From positions 1-33,631 of the forward strand of contig CAYVWB010000049.1 of assembly GCA_964455395.1 (NCBI GenBank): a stretch of DNA of 33,631 nt, given 5' to 3'. Below the pieces are notes generated by a model, which saw nothing but the letters and a program-made list of their open reading frames with translations, searched no databases and was not told where the DNA came from. How positions within the stretch are numbered: the first letter of the stretch is position 1; each line of letters begins with the position of its first letter. Both the position numbers and the translations under genes were made by a program. Positions 1 to 7,437 of the stretch are shown in pieces. This stretch comes from CAYVWB01 sp964455395 (GTDB lineage Bacteria > Desulfobacterota > Desulfovibrionia > Desulfovibrionales > Desulfovibrionaceae).

Positions 1-85
1 TCGGGGGAGCATGCTGCTGGTCTCCGCCCCGGAGGGATGTGCCGAGGACTAACATTGTGGGTGGTACAAACGGATAGGGCAGGTC

Positions 86-805
86 AGGGGCCAGCTGGAG
101 GGCGCATTTCGTCGTGTACTGACCCTGGAATCCGTCGATGGCGCGGAGCAGGCCGCCCATGAGGTGTGGTTCCGTAATTCCGGCGTGATGCTTGGCGACA
201 AGGGGCGTCAGCGCGCCTTTGAGGTCCTGGGAGGGATCGCGCGCGCAGTAGCCGCAGGCGACGCCGTAGCGAAACACTTGGCCGGCGAGCTGCAGCACCC
301 TGTGGGCGGTTTCGATGGCTCCCACGGCTTCGATCTTGCGCACCGTCATGAGCAGTTCCGGCGGCTCGATTACTGTGATGGGCCTTTCGCCGAGAAATGG
401 GTAGACGTGGCGCTCCAAGAAGGCGGTGTTCTTCTTGCGCGTTGATTCGCGCCAGCGGACCCGATGTCGCTCCAACCACTCCTGGGCTACGAACTGAAAC
501 GTCGTCACCGTGGAGTCATCGATCTGCTTGCGCTCAGTGCGCTCCATCTTGCGCGCCAAGGCAGGATCGACACCGTCGCGCAGGAGCTTTCGGACCTCCG
601 CTCTACGATCGCGCGCCTCGGCCAGACTGACCTCGGGATACAGACCATGGAACAGCGTGTTTTCCTTTCCTTGGCGCTTGTACCGCTGCACCCAACGCTT
701 GGCGCCGCTGGGCTTGACCTCAAGATATAGACCGTCGCCGTCGGCGAGGCGGTAGACCTTGCTCCTGGGCGCGGCGTTCTTGCAGTGGATGTTGGTGAGC
801 TTCAT
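86..805 (-). pseudogene. P4-type tyrosine integrase, N-terminal part only (truncated)
   Basis: Translation from the ATG at 805 gives about 240 residues typical of prophage-P4/CP4 integrases. The N-terminal arm-binding domain (DUF4102) begins MKLTNIHCKNAAPRSKVYRL and includes DGDGLYLEV and GAKRWVQRYK. A core-binding (SAM-like) domain follows, containing TFQFVAQEWLERH and ending near TTKCALQLAP. Family integrases continue there into a motif of the form VRPGEL carrying the first catalytic Arg. Here the frame runs instead into unrelated residues (DLPYPFVPPT...) and stays open to the window edge. The whole catalytic domain (R...HxxR...Y) is therefore missing. The gene starts about 360 bp from a tRNA-Leu remnant, the usual place for such integrases. 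Truncation by a second insertion or rearrangement near position 60-88 is my inference; a bad contig join is the alternative. Confidence 0.75.
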
Positions 806-840
806 GCATGACCTCGGGGGGGGTACACGCCTCGGTCAAT

Positions 841-1068
841 GGTGGGTACAACTCTTGGGAGATTTGTACGCCACGGCATGGCGGGACCAGGAAAGCAGGG
901 CGCCGACGCCATTCGGTGACGGCAATAAAAGGACAGCAATCCAAGGGAGGTAGAGGGGTTGAGGACGCGATCCATGCAGTGCTCCATGAAAGGGGGTGGG
1001 TACAACATCAGGGAGGACACGGACAAGGACAGCCAGTACCCGCCATTGTACCCACCAATGATTGGTGG
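841..1068. repeat. Repeats upstream of the integrase, possible arm-type sites
   Basis: GGTGGGTACAAC occurs at 841-852 and 995-1006 in direct orientation. Its 11-base core recurs inverted at 1046-1056, inside a near-perfect dyad (CCACCAAT-G-ATTGGTGG, 1052-1068). A looser form, GGTGGTACAA, lies at 60-69 next to the point where integrase homology ends. Repeats of this kind between an integrase start and its tRNA attachment site are commonly arm-type binding sites or excisionase sites. That assignment is inference. Otherwise the 806-1167 interval holds no gene that I can support. Confidence 0.45.
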
Positions 1069-1167
1069 TCAACGGACCGCATAGGACGAAAGGGGACGCC
1101 CTTGGAAGAGCATCCCCTTGAAATGATGTCCAAAATGGACGAATCTGGATGAGGGAAAAAAGAAGTG

Positions 1168-1237
1168 TGGTGCCGGGGGCGGGAGTCGAACCCGCACTCT
1201 GTTGCCAGAAACGGATTTTGAGTCCGTCGCGTCTACC
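1168..1237 (-). tRNA. tRNA-Leu(CAA) 3' segment: D-arm to CCA, duplicated attachment fragment
   Basis: The reverse complement starts with GGTAGACGCGACGGACT and contains the anticodon loop CTCAAAA (anticodon CAA). A variable arm, the T-arm GCGGGTTCGACTCCCGC, the 3' acceptor strand CCCCGGC and an encoded ACCA end follow. The matching 5' acceptor strand and the first half of the D-arm are not directly upstream. They lie across the assembly gap at 1313-1329. Placing the 34-nt 5' half (1329-1296) before 1220-1168 rebuilds a standard 87-nt tRNA-Leu with a perfect 7-bp acceptor stem. The segment is therefore either the real 3' half or, as the repeat suggests, an attR-type copy left by an integrating element. 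Confidence 0.85.
1221..1237. repeat. 17-bp direct repeat, copy 1 (att-like core)
   Basis: AGTCCGTCGCGTCTACC is identical to 1296-1312. It covers the D-arm/anticodon-stem part of tRNA-Leu and is where the two tRNA fragments overlap. It is the minimum visible overlap of a putative attL/attR pair; the true core may extend into the gap. Confidence 0.75.
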
Positions 1238-1285
1238 CGATGACTGCGAAATGGTGCAAATATGTCTTTGATCGAAGCATCTATT

Positions 1286-1295
1286 NNNNNNNNNN
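1286..1295. other. Assembly gap (10 N)
   Basis: Ten N lie between 48 bp of AT-rich sequence (1238-1285) and the tRNA 5' half. A fixed-size run like this usually means an unknown length. The missing DNA may include the rest of the tRNA and a whole integrated element. Confidence 0.95.
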
Positions 1296-1312
1296 AGTCC
1301 GTCGCGTCTACC
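1296..1312. repeat. 17-bp direct repeat, copy 2 (att-like core)
   Basis: This is the second identical copy of the 17-bp tRNA-derived sequence. It begins at the first base after the N run. That is what an assembler leaves when a repeat prevents extension. Confidence 0.75.
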
Positions 1313-1329
1313 AATTTCACCACCCCGGC
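1296..1329 (-). tRNA. tRNA-Leu(CAA) 5' half, running into the assembly gap
   Basis: Read on the minus strand from 1329, the acceptor strand GCCGGGG is followed by the D-arm (TGGTGAAATTGGTAGACGC) and the first part of the anticodon stem. It then meets the run of N at 1295. The acceptor strand is exactly complementary to the CCCCGGC at 1172-1178. The natural reading is an intact tRNA-Leu gene whose 3' part is hidden in the gap, with the copy at 1168-1237 being a second, element-derived 3' end. Confidence 0.8.
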
Positions 1330-1428
1330 GAGCACGCTCGGCGCGCCTCCGCATGGGCTCCCTGTGCGTCGTGCGCAGTGGGCGGTCCCACGAGGCGTTC
1401 CAACGCCTGTCTCGGAGACAAGGCGCAT

Positions 1429-1458
1429 CCTGTACGCCGGACGCCCGTGCGATGTCAA
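1429..1458 (-). promoter_or_regulatory. Candidate promoter of tRNA-Leu
   Basis: A perfect -35 TTGACA (1458-1453) is followed after 18 bp by TACAGG (1434-1429), a weak -10. It lies about 95 bp upstream of the tRNA 5' end. Two adjacent small dyads (1393-1408 and 1408-1420) sit in the leader between them. Confidence 0.4.
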
Positions 1459-1598
1459 CCGCTTCATTTCCCCTCTGGGCGTTTCGTGAAAGCGCCCCCG
1501 GCAGCGGCTTGCTCTCGGCCCGACGATGGCGTATCCGCTCGACGACGTCGCATGAACCGTATCGATACGCCGTACGCGCCTTAGCCCGGAGAGCCTTC

Positions 1599-2282
1599 AT
1601 GTTGCCCATTGGCACGCTCGTCAATGTCGTCGCCGTCCTCGTGGGCGGCGCCGCCGGAACCCTCGCCCACGGCCGCCTGCCGGATCGCTATCGCGCGGTG
1701 GTCTTCCAGGGGCTTGGGTTGTGCACCCTCGTCATCGGCATGCAGATGGCGCTCAAGACGCCGGACCCCCTCGCCCTCATCTTCAGCGTGGTGCTGGGCG
1801 GCGTCACCGGGGAGTTGCTCCGGCTGGAGGATCGGCTCACCGGCGTGGCGGAGCGCCTCAAACGCAAGGTCGGCTCCCAGGGGGACGGCTTCGTGGACGG
1901 CATGGTCACCGCGTTCCTCATTTTCTGCGTCGGCCCCATGACCATCCTCGGCGCCTTCGACGAAGGCCTGCGCGGCGACCCCACGCTGCTGCTGACCAAG
2001 GCCATGCTCGACGGCTTCGCGGCGGTGGCCTTGGCCTCCACGTACGGGATCGGCGTGTGCTTCTCCGCCATCCCCCTGGCGCTGTATCAGCTCGCGTTGA
2101 CCGTCTTCGCCGTGTGGCTCCAGGCGCTTTTCGGGGAGACGGCCGTGGCTGCGTTGACCGGCGCCGGCGGCGCGCTCATCCTCGGCATCGGGCTCACGCT
2201 GCTGGAGCTCACCCGGGTGCGTGTGGCCAACTTCCTGCCGGCGTTGCTTTATGTGGTGCTGCTGACATGGCTGCTGACCTGA
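1599..2282 (+). CDS. DUF554 family integral membrane protein
   Basis: 227 residues, almost entirely hydrophobic, with about six predicted membrane segments. The conserved pattern GPMTILGAFDEGLRGDPTLL, followed by KAMLDGFAAVALASTYGIGV (about residues 113-155), is diagnostic of the DUF554 (YqgA/YdfK) family. Those proteins are putative inner-membrane transporters of unproven substrate. The ATG at 1599 is chosen because GGAGAG lies 5 bases upstream and the protein starts at once with a membrane segment (MLPIGTLVNVVAVLVGG). The open frame extends further upstream, but that part is low-quality and reaches towards the tRNA. Length matches the family. The gene stands alone; the next gene starts 273 bp later. 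Confidence 0.85.
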   Translation: MLPIGTLVNVVAVLVGGAAGTLAHGRLPDRYRAVVFQGLGLCTLVIGMQMALKTPDPLALIFSVVLGGVTGELLRLEDRLTGVAERLKRKVGSQGDGFVDGMVTAFLIFCVGPMTILGAFDEGLRGDPTLLLTKAMLDGFAAVALASTYGIGVCFSAIPLALYQLALTVFAVWLQALFGETAVAALTGAGGALILGIGLTLLELTRVRVANFLPALLYVVLLTWLLT

Positions 2283-2555
2283 CGAGCCATCTCTGCGCAA
2301 GCATTCATCCATGTCGGCGTTCCGTGGGCTGCGCGGGCAGGGGAGGGGGGCGGCCTCGCGTTGGAGGCGTTCCGGGTGCGGCGGCTGGCCGGCGGGTTGA
2401 GACTGCACCATCCTCACCGGGATGCCGCACGGCTGCGTGGGAACGACGGCGCGGTCCGAGCATGGCGTGGCGGTGTGTTACAGGGAAATTACGACTGGCC
2501 TTTCACCGCCAGACGCGGTATGGCCCCTCCAAACCATGAAGGGGGCGTCGCTCGT

Positions 2556-4286
2556 ATGGCCAGCCAGTCAACGTACGTGTATTACAAGGCCAATCTCGCC
2601 GCCATGCCGCCCACGCGCGCCATGGCCGAAACCCTTGCGTGCGATCCAGGTGTGCGCGCCGTCACCGCGGCCGAGGCCTACGAGCTTGCGCGCACGCAAC
2701 GCGACGTCACCGAAACGGATCTGCCCATCTACCCCCCGGCGGCGAAGCGGCTGGGGCTGCCCCGCGGCGCCTGCGTCCTCAACAACAACCATGGACGCAT
2801 CGTGGGCCGCACCGCCCAGGCCCGTCGATTCTACAACGCCATGCCTGTCAACGAGCAGCGCAAGGTCCTCGGCGACGTCCGCGAGGCGCTTTTTGCGTTC
2901 CGCGCGCGGCCGCTCATCAAAGCGCACGCTGTGGTGGGCCTGGACCGCGACATGATGCTGAAGGCCACCATCGTCGCCGCGGAGGACGACGCGGTGAACG
3001 TCTTCAACTGGCTGTTGAATTTCACGCCTTTCGACGAACTGGCTGCGGAGTACGCGCAGAGCCCCTCCCTGCCTGTCCAAGACATCATCGTGGTGGGCGA
3101 CAACCGCTGGACCATCCAGGATCCCTACTACCACGACCAAGGCGGCGCGCAGCTGGCGTTGGTGGACGAGGAAGCCAACGTCATCTTCAATTTCGGCATG
3201 CGCTACTTCGGGGAGCGCAAGAAGGGCACGCTGACCCTGGCCTGGACCTCCGGCATGCGGATGGGCTGGGCCGCCTGCCATGGCGGCATCAAGGAACTGG
3301 ACTTCGCCGGCTGCGAAGACGAACACGCCCGCGCTCTGGGCCAACGCTCCATCGCCTTCTTCGGGCTCTCGGGCACGGGGAAGTCTTCCCACACCAATGC
3401 AGCGGACAACGCTGGATCACTGCCCGCAGGCGTGGCCAAAGTGGTGCTCCACGACGACGCATTCCAGATCGACGCCAAAGAGCGCGTCTGCCGCGTCTGG
3501 GAGCCTACCCTCTTCGACAAGACCGACTCCCGGCCTCTGGACCACCCGGACTGGGAATACGCTCTCTCCACCATGAACCACGGCCTCATCGAAGCGGAGG
3601 GCCGCGTCCTCCCCCTGGGACAGGACCTGCGCAATCCCAACGGCCGCGCCCTTCTGGACCGCGACCTGCTCGGGGCCTACGTCAACACCTGCCAATTCCC
3701 GGACCTCGTCTGTTGGCTGACCAAAGACTCCACCCTGCCGCCCCTTCTGCGCTTCGAGTCCCGGGAACTCGCCGTGGCCATGGGCGCCACGCTGCTCACC
3801 AAGCGCAACCTCGCCGAGAACGTCTCCGAGGAAGAACTCCGAAAGCTCGTCTTCATCCCCTTCGCCAACCCCTTCCGCGTCTATCCGCTCTGGAAGGACG
3901 TGGAGGCTTTCCTGGACGTCTTCGACCATGGCGCCGTGGGCTACTGCTTCAACTCCGTGGGATTCTGGCGCCACTCGGACGCGGACCTGGAGCCCATCCC
4001 CCTGGAGTACTCCCTGACTCTGCAGACGGCCATTCTCATGGAGACGTTGGAGTGGGAGCCATGGCCCCGGCTGCCCGGCGCCATGCTGCCCACTGCAGCC
4101 AGCGTGGAGCGCGTCATACCGGACTTCGCGCGCCGCTTCGACCCCGCCGGCGTGGAGGGCCAGAGCGCCTACATGGAGACCCTGAAGGACCGCTTCATCC
4201 AGCGCAAGAAGTTTCTGGAATCCACGGACTTGCGGGAACAGCCGGAGCTGTTGACGCGCATGGTGAGACAGCTGCGCATCGCGTAG
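2556..4286 (+). CDS. ATP-type phosphoenolpyruvate carboxykinase family protein
   Basis: 576 residues from the ATG at 2556, against about 540 in classical PckA. ATP-type PEPCK interconverts oxaloacetate plus ATP with PEP, CO2 and ADP in the cytoplasm. Landmarks fit the family in order and position: YFGERKKGT (about 217-225, matching the active-site Lys segment), the P-loop GLSGTGKSS with Lys at 276, and a kinase-2 acidic pair in HDDAF (299-303) that would bind metal. The flanking sequence is divergent: GKSS replaces GKTT, and the usual substrate-loop residues after the Lys pair are not conserved. A carboxykinase with altered specificity cannot be excluded. The open frame continues 65 codons upstream, with another ATG at 2520. 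I prefer 2556 because the extension is unlike the family and a G-rich ribosome site (AAGGGGG) precedes it. No operon partner. Confidence 0.75.
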   Translation: MASQSTYVYYKANLAAMPPTRAMAETLACDPGVRAVTAAEAYELARTQRDVTETDLPIYPPAAKRLGLPRGACVLNNNHGRIVGRTAQARRFYNAMPVNEQRKVLGDVREALFAFRARPLIKAHAVVGLDRDMMLKATIVAAEDDAVNVFNWLLNFTPFDELAAEYAQSPSLPVQDIIVVGDNRWTIQDPYYHDQGGAQLALVDEEANVIFNFGMRYFGERKKGTLTLAWTSGMRMGWAACHGGIKELDFAGCEDEHARALGQRSIAFFGLSGTGKSSHTNAADNAGSLPAGVAKVVLHDDAFQIDAKERVCRVWEPTLFDKTDSRPLDHPDWEYALSTMNHGLIEAEGRVLPLGQDLRNPNGRALLDRDLLGAYVNTCQFPDLVCWLTKDSTLPPLLRFESRELAVAMGATLLTKRNLAENVSEEELRKLVFIPFANPFRVYPLWKDVEAFLDVFDHGAVGYCFNSVGFWRHSDADLEPIPLEYSLTLQTAILMETLEWEPWPRLPGAMLPTAASVERVIPDFARRFDPAGVEGQSAYMETLKDRFIQRKKFLESTDLREQPELLTRMVRQLRIA

Positions 4287-4621
4287 ACGTGGTTCGCAAA
4301 GGCGCGAGGAGAGGGCGGCCTAGAGGTGCTCGCACTGCCATTCCCCCCTTCTTTCTGACGAACTGCCGAGGCTTACGGCGAATTCGCTGCACCCCACATG
4401 GTTGATGCTGGAGGACCGGGGAAAAATCTTTTCCGGAGAAGGTTCCCGGCGCGCTTTTGGATGGAGCCAGCCGAGCACGCGCTCCCTTCGCTCGCCCAGC
4501 AGACAAGCCCGACCATCGCGCTCCAGGCGCTCTGCGGGGATTTCAAGCCACGGGGGTGGCGGCGTGGGGTCAGGAGTGTTACATTCCCGAGTGTCGTCAA
4601 CGTTCGTCCTCGGGAGGCGTC
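4287..4621. other. Intergenic region, no gene seen
   Basis: 335 bp between the PEPCK-like gene and the zinc-ribbon gene. Open frames that cross it lack ribosome sites and resemble no family. No convincing terminator with a T-run and no strong promoter is visible. A small dyad GGAAAA-ATC-TTTTCC lies near 4422-4436. Confidence 0.5.
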
Positions 4622-4852
4622 ATGTCCTTGCTCATCCAGTCTCTCATGCGCGCGGCGGGCTCCGTTGCGGAGCGGTTCTGCAAACGCTGTGGGGCCTCCA
4701 TCCGCCGGCGGCCTGCGCGTCCAGGCGCACACGACTCCGCCGGGAAGAAGCGTCACGCCAAGGAAAGCGCGTGTCTCTGTCCAGAATGCGCGGAACGCCA
4801 ACGCCACGCCGAGGAAGTCCGCGCGGGAAAATCCAAGAAAGACAAGTGCTGA
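4622..4852 (+). CDS. Small zinc-ribbon protein
   Basis: 76 residues. Two cysteine pairs, CKRCG (about 20-24) and CLCPEC (about 52-57), are spaced like a zinc ribbon or rubredoxin-type knuckle. The rest is Lys/Arg/Glu-rich, with the tail KSKKDKC. The ATG at 4622 has a good ribosome site (GGGAGG, 4 bases upstream). The frame extends upstream only through non-coding-looking sequence. Such small basic zinc-ribbon proteins are often nucleic-acid or ribosome associated, but I do not recognise a named family. Confidence 0.65.
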   Translation: MSLLIQSLMRAAGSVAERFCKRCGASIRRRPARPGAHDSAGKKRHAKESACLCPECAERQRHAEEVRAGKSKKDKC

Positions 4853-5014
4853 CGGCGTTCCCGGCTGTAGGGACGCGTCTGCGCCACGCCATCCCCGAAA
4901 TCTTCCGCAGGCTCCACTCTGCCCATGCGGTAGGGTGGACGACGCCGGTCCGGGCTGCGGCGCCGTCAGGCCTTGGCCGGCGAACAAGCCCATCATTTCA
5001 AGCAAGGAGCGCTT

Positions 5015-5671
5015 ATGTCGTTGCGTGAACAGCTCGCGGAAATATCCCGTCAATCAGCCGAGCAACTGCCGGCGGACGTGCAGGAGAAGTTCAAGCGGTT
5101 CAAGGAGTACGTGGAATCGCTGGAGATCGACAGGAAGGCCCTGGGCGCCGGAGCCATGGCGCCGGACTTCACCGCGCCGCGCGCATCCGGCGGCGTCTTC
5201 ACCCTTTCCCAGCAGCTCGCCATGGGGCCTCTGGTCCTGTTGTTCTACAGGGGGCGATGGTGACCGTACTGCCGCGCTCAGTTGAGCGCCATGCAAGAGG
5301 TTCATGACCCCTTGAAGGTCTACGGCGCGGAAATAGTCGCCCTTTCGCCGCAGGATATTCCAAACAGCAAGGAGACCGTGGCGCAGCTGGGACTGCATTA
5401 CCCGAACTGCGCCGATGCGAAAAACGCCGTGGCGGCGCTTTACGGCTTGCGGTACGAGTTTCCCGATTACGCCATCGAGGCGTACAAGAGCATCGGCGCC
5501 AATCTGCCCGACTACAACGGGGAAGATTCGTGGAGTCTCCCCGTCCCTGCAGTCTACATCATTCGTCCCGATGGCGTGATCCACCATGCGCAGGTGGACG
5601 TGGACTACCGCCAACGCATGGAGCCTGCAGACATCGTCGAGACGGTGCGCACCATTGCGAAACGCGAGTAG
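5015..5671 (+). CDS. Peroxiredoxin/thioredoxin-fold redoxin, probable selenoprotein (Sec at residue 83)
   Basis: A single redoxin is obtained only if the UGA at 5261-5263 is read as an amino acid. The upstream part ends LVLLFYRGRW, then UGA, then PYCRAQLSAMQEV continues in the same frame to the stop at 5669. Total length is 218 residues including Sec. AhpC/TSA-like redoxins have the active-site pattern FYRGxWCPYC, so UGA replaces exactly the peroxidatic/first Cys, giving U83-x-x-C86. The N-terminal helical segment (1-45), the APDFTAPRASGG strand and the C-terminal PAVYIIRPDGVI strand complete the fold. A perfect 6-bp hairpin lies 10 bases after the UGA. The start has AAGGAG 5 bases upstream. 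Predicted role: thiol- or glutathione-dependent peroxide reduction. Automated annotation would split it into two false genes. A nonsense pseudogene is the alternative, but both halves look intact. Confidence 0.88.
5274..5289 (+). promoter_or_regulatory. Candidate bacterial SECIS hairpin
   Basis: GCGCTC-AGTT-GAGCGC forms a perfect 6-bp stem with a tetraloop. The loop starts 16 nt after the UGA and carries G at its second position. Bacterial SECIS elements recognised by SelB lie in the coding sequence just after the UGA, with the apical loop about 16-37 nt away and a G among its first loop bases. This hairpin meets those rules. Confidence 0.75.
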
Positions 5672-5825
5672 CCGGAGCCGGCGTTGCATGATGCGTCAGT
5701 CGTGCCGGCGTTGCGCGCCGTCGCGGAGCCGCCGCGTCGTGCCGCGCGCCGTGTCCGTAACGTGGAACGGATGCGGCGCGCGGTGTGGGTTCGGGCGGGC
5801 GCGGCGTTCCGGCGAGTCATGCGGA

Positions 5826-7397
5826 CTATGCAGACTGGGCGGACGGGCCGCGCGGAGCGGAGCCGGGCTCGCGGTCAGGAGGGGAAGGGAGCGCGGGCAG
5901 CGTGATGGAGACGGTGGTCTCGTTGCGCTCCGAGTCGGAGGTCACGGTGGCGTCGCCGCCCATCTGTTCCGCAAAAAGCTTGATGATGTATGAGCCGAGA
6001 CCGAGGCCGTCGCGTTTGCCGTACGTGGAGTATTTTTCGAAGAACTTCGGGAGGATGGACTCAGGAACCTGGCCGTCGTTGACCACCCGGAGGACGATGG
6101 TCCCGCCATCGTCGGCGGGCTGCGCCGACAGGTGAACGCGGCCGCCCACGGGGCAGGCGGCCACGGCGTTCTGCAAGGTGTTCTGGAGGATGCTCCGGAC
6201 CAACACCCGCTCGCCGAAGATCGTCGGACCGGGCGGCGGCGGCAACGTCAGGGTGATGTCGCGGTTGCGGCGATGGGGCTCCAGGTCGCGGGCCACTTCG
6301 CGCACCACTTCGTAGGGGTCCACCGCGGCAGGCTCCACCACGTAGGCGCCCACCTCCATGCGCAGGATGTCGCGGGTCTTGTCCAGCAGGTCGGCGGCGT
6401 CGCTCAGGGACTGGCGGGAAGCGCGCAGCATCTCCATGTGCTCCGCCGAGAGGCGCGCTTCGTCCAGCACCAGGTTGATGACCGTGACGGCGGCGTGGAG
6501 GGGGGACTTCAAATCGTGGCGGGTCATGTTCTCCACGTCGGCGCGCAGTTTCTCCAGGCTCTTGGCGCGGGTCAGATCGCGCATCTTGAAGAGCACGCAG
6601 GGGGCGCCGCGGTGGGTGACGAGCGAGGCCGTGACGGCCACGGGAATGCGGCGGCCGTCGACTGCGAGGAGTTCCGTCTCGGTTTCCTCGTCCAGGAGTT
6701 CATCGGCTGCGTCGGAGAGGTCTTCAGCGTCCGGGCCGGGGGGCGAGAGATGCGCCGCGACGATGTCCGTCAATGTTTGCGCGTCTTCGGGGGATGCGGG
6801 CTGCAGCGTCGCCACATCGACGTTCTGCAAGGCCTCCATGGGCATGCCGAGGAGCCGTGCGATGGCCTCGTTGGCCTCCAGAATCCGGCCGCCGTCTTTT
6901 TTCACCACCAGCGCCGGCAGCGGCGAGCGCACGAAGAGGGCGCGGTACTTGCGTTCGCTTTCCTGCAGCTCCAACTCGTTCTTGACGGCGTCGTCCACGT
7001 CGTGAATCACGGAGAAGAGCAGGTTCCAGCCCTTGGCCTCCAGGGGAGCGCTGTGCACCTGCACCCAGCGCAGCTCCCCGCTGGCGAGGCGGTGCTGGAA
7101 GAGGAAGGTGTTCTGCTCCTTGACGCGGGCGCGACCCATCTCGCGGGCCACTTCCTCCTGCTCGCCGACATTGATCTGGTAGATGGTCATGGTGCGCAGC
7201 ATTTCGCGGGAGTAGCCGTAGAACGCGGCGGCGGCGTCGTTGGCGTCCACGATGGCGCCGGTGTTCACGTCGATGAGAAGCCGCACCGAGGGATGCTGCG
7301 AGAACATCTTCCGCAACAGCGACGCAGCGAGCGTCAGGCCCTCGGGAGGGCTTTGCTCGAGTGGGTGTTCATTGGGGGGAGTGGTGGAAATGGGCAT
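5826..7397 (-). CDS. PAS-PAS sensor histidine kinase (soluble)
   Basis: 523 residues with no membrane segment. PAS domain 1 spans about 30-138 (LLIDVNTGAIVDANDAAAAFYGY) and PAS domain 2 about 148-275 (ALVVKKDGGRILEANEAIARLLGM). A HisKA dimerisation helix carries the phosphoacceptor His 294 in MTRHDLKSPLH. The HATPase_c domain has N-box NTLQNAV (about 406-412) and G-box GLGLGSYI (464-471). It should autophosphorylate on cytoplasmic cues such as redox state or ligand, but no response regulator is adjacent. I use the ATG at 7397, 40 bp after the upstream exported-protein gene. A GTG at 7472 would overlap that gene and lacks a ribosome site. The C-terminal 20 residues are Pro/Ser-rich. Confidence 0.88.
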   Translation of the reverse strand: MPISTTPPNEHPLEQSPPEGLTLAASLLRKMFSQHPSVRLLIDVNTGAIVDANDAAAAFYGYSREMLRTMTIYQINVGEQEEVAREMGRARVKEQNTFLFQHRLASGELRWVQVHSAPLEAKGWNLLFSVIHDVDDAVKNELELQESERKYRALFVRSPLPALVVKKDGGRILEANEAIARLLGMPMEALQNVDVATLQPASPEDAQTLTDIVAAHLSPPGPDAEDLSDAADELLDEETETELLAVDGRRIPVAVTASLVTHRGAPCVLFKMRDLTRAKSLEKLRADVENMTRHDLKSPLHAAVTVINLVLDEARLSAEHMEMLRASRQSLSDAADLLDKTRDILRMEVGAYVVEPAAVDPYEVVREVARDLEPHRRNRDITLTLPPPPGPTIFGERVLVRSILQNTLQNAVAACPVGGRVHLSAQPADDGGTIVLRVVNDGQVPESILPKFFEKYSTYGKRDGLGLGSYIIKLFAEQMGGDATVTSDSERNETTVSITLPALPSPPDREPGSAPRGPSAQSA

Positions 7398-7437
7398 CGG
7401 GTGCGTCCGTGGTGTTGCAAGGCGACCGGAGGTGGAG

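Noticed and set aside
1069..1467. Open frame across the tRNA region (132 codons, minus)
   Set aside because: Its translation VVKLVDATD...SVSGNRVRVRLPPPAP is the well-known artefact of translating a tRNA gene, and it crosses the N gap.
5261..5263. Redoxin as a nonsense-mutated pseudogene or two separate genes
   Set aside because: The UGA sits exactly on the catalytic Cys codon, both halves are undamaged and a SECIS-like hairpin follows. The second half has no start or ribosome site of its own.
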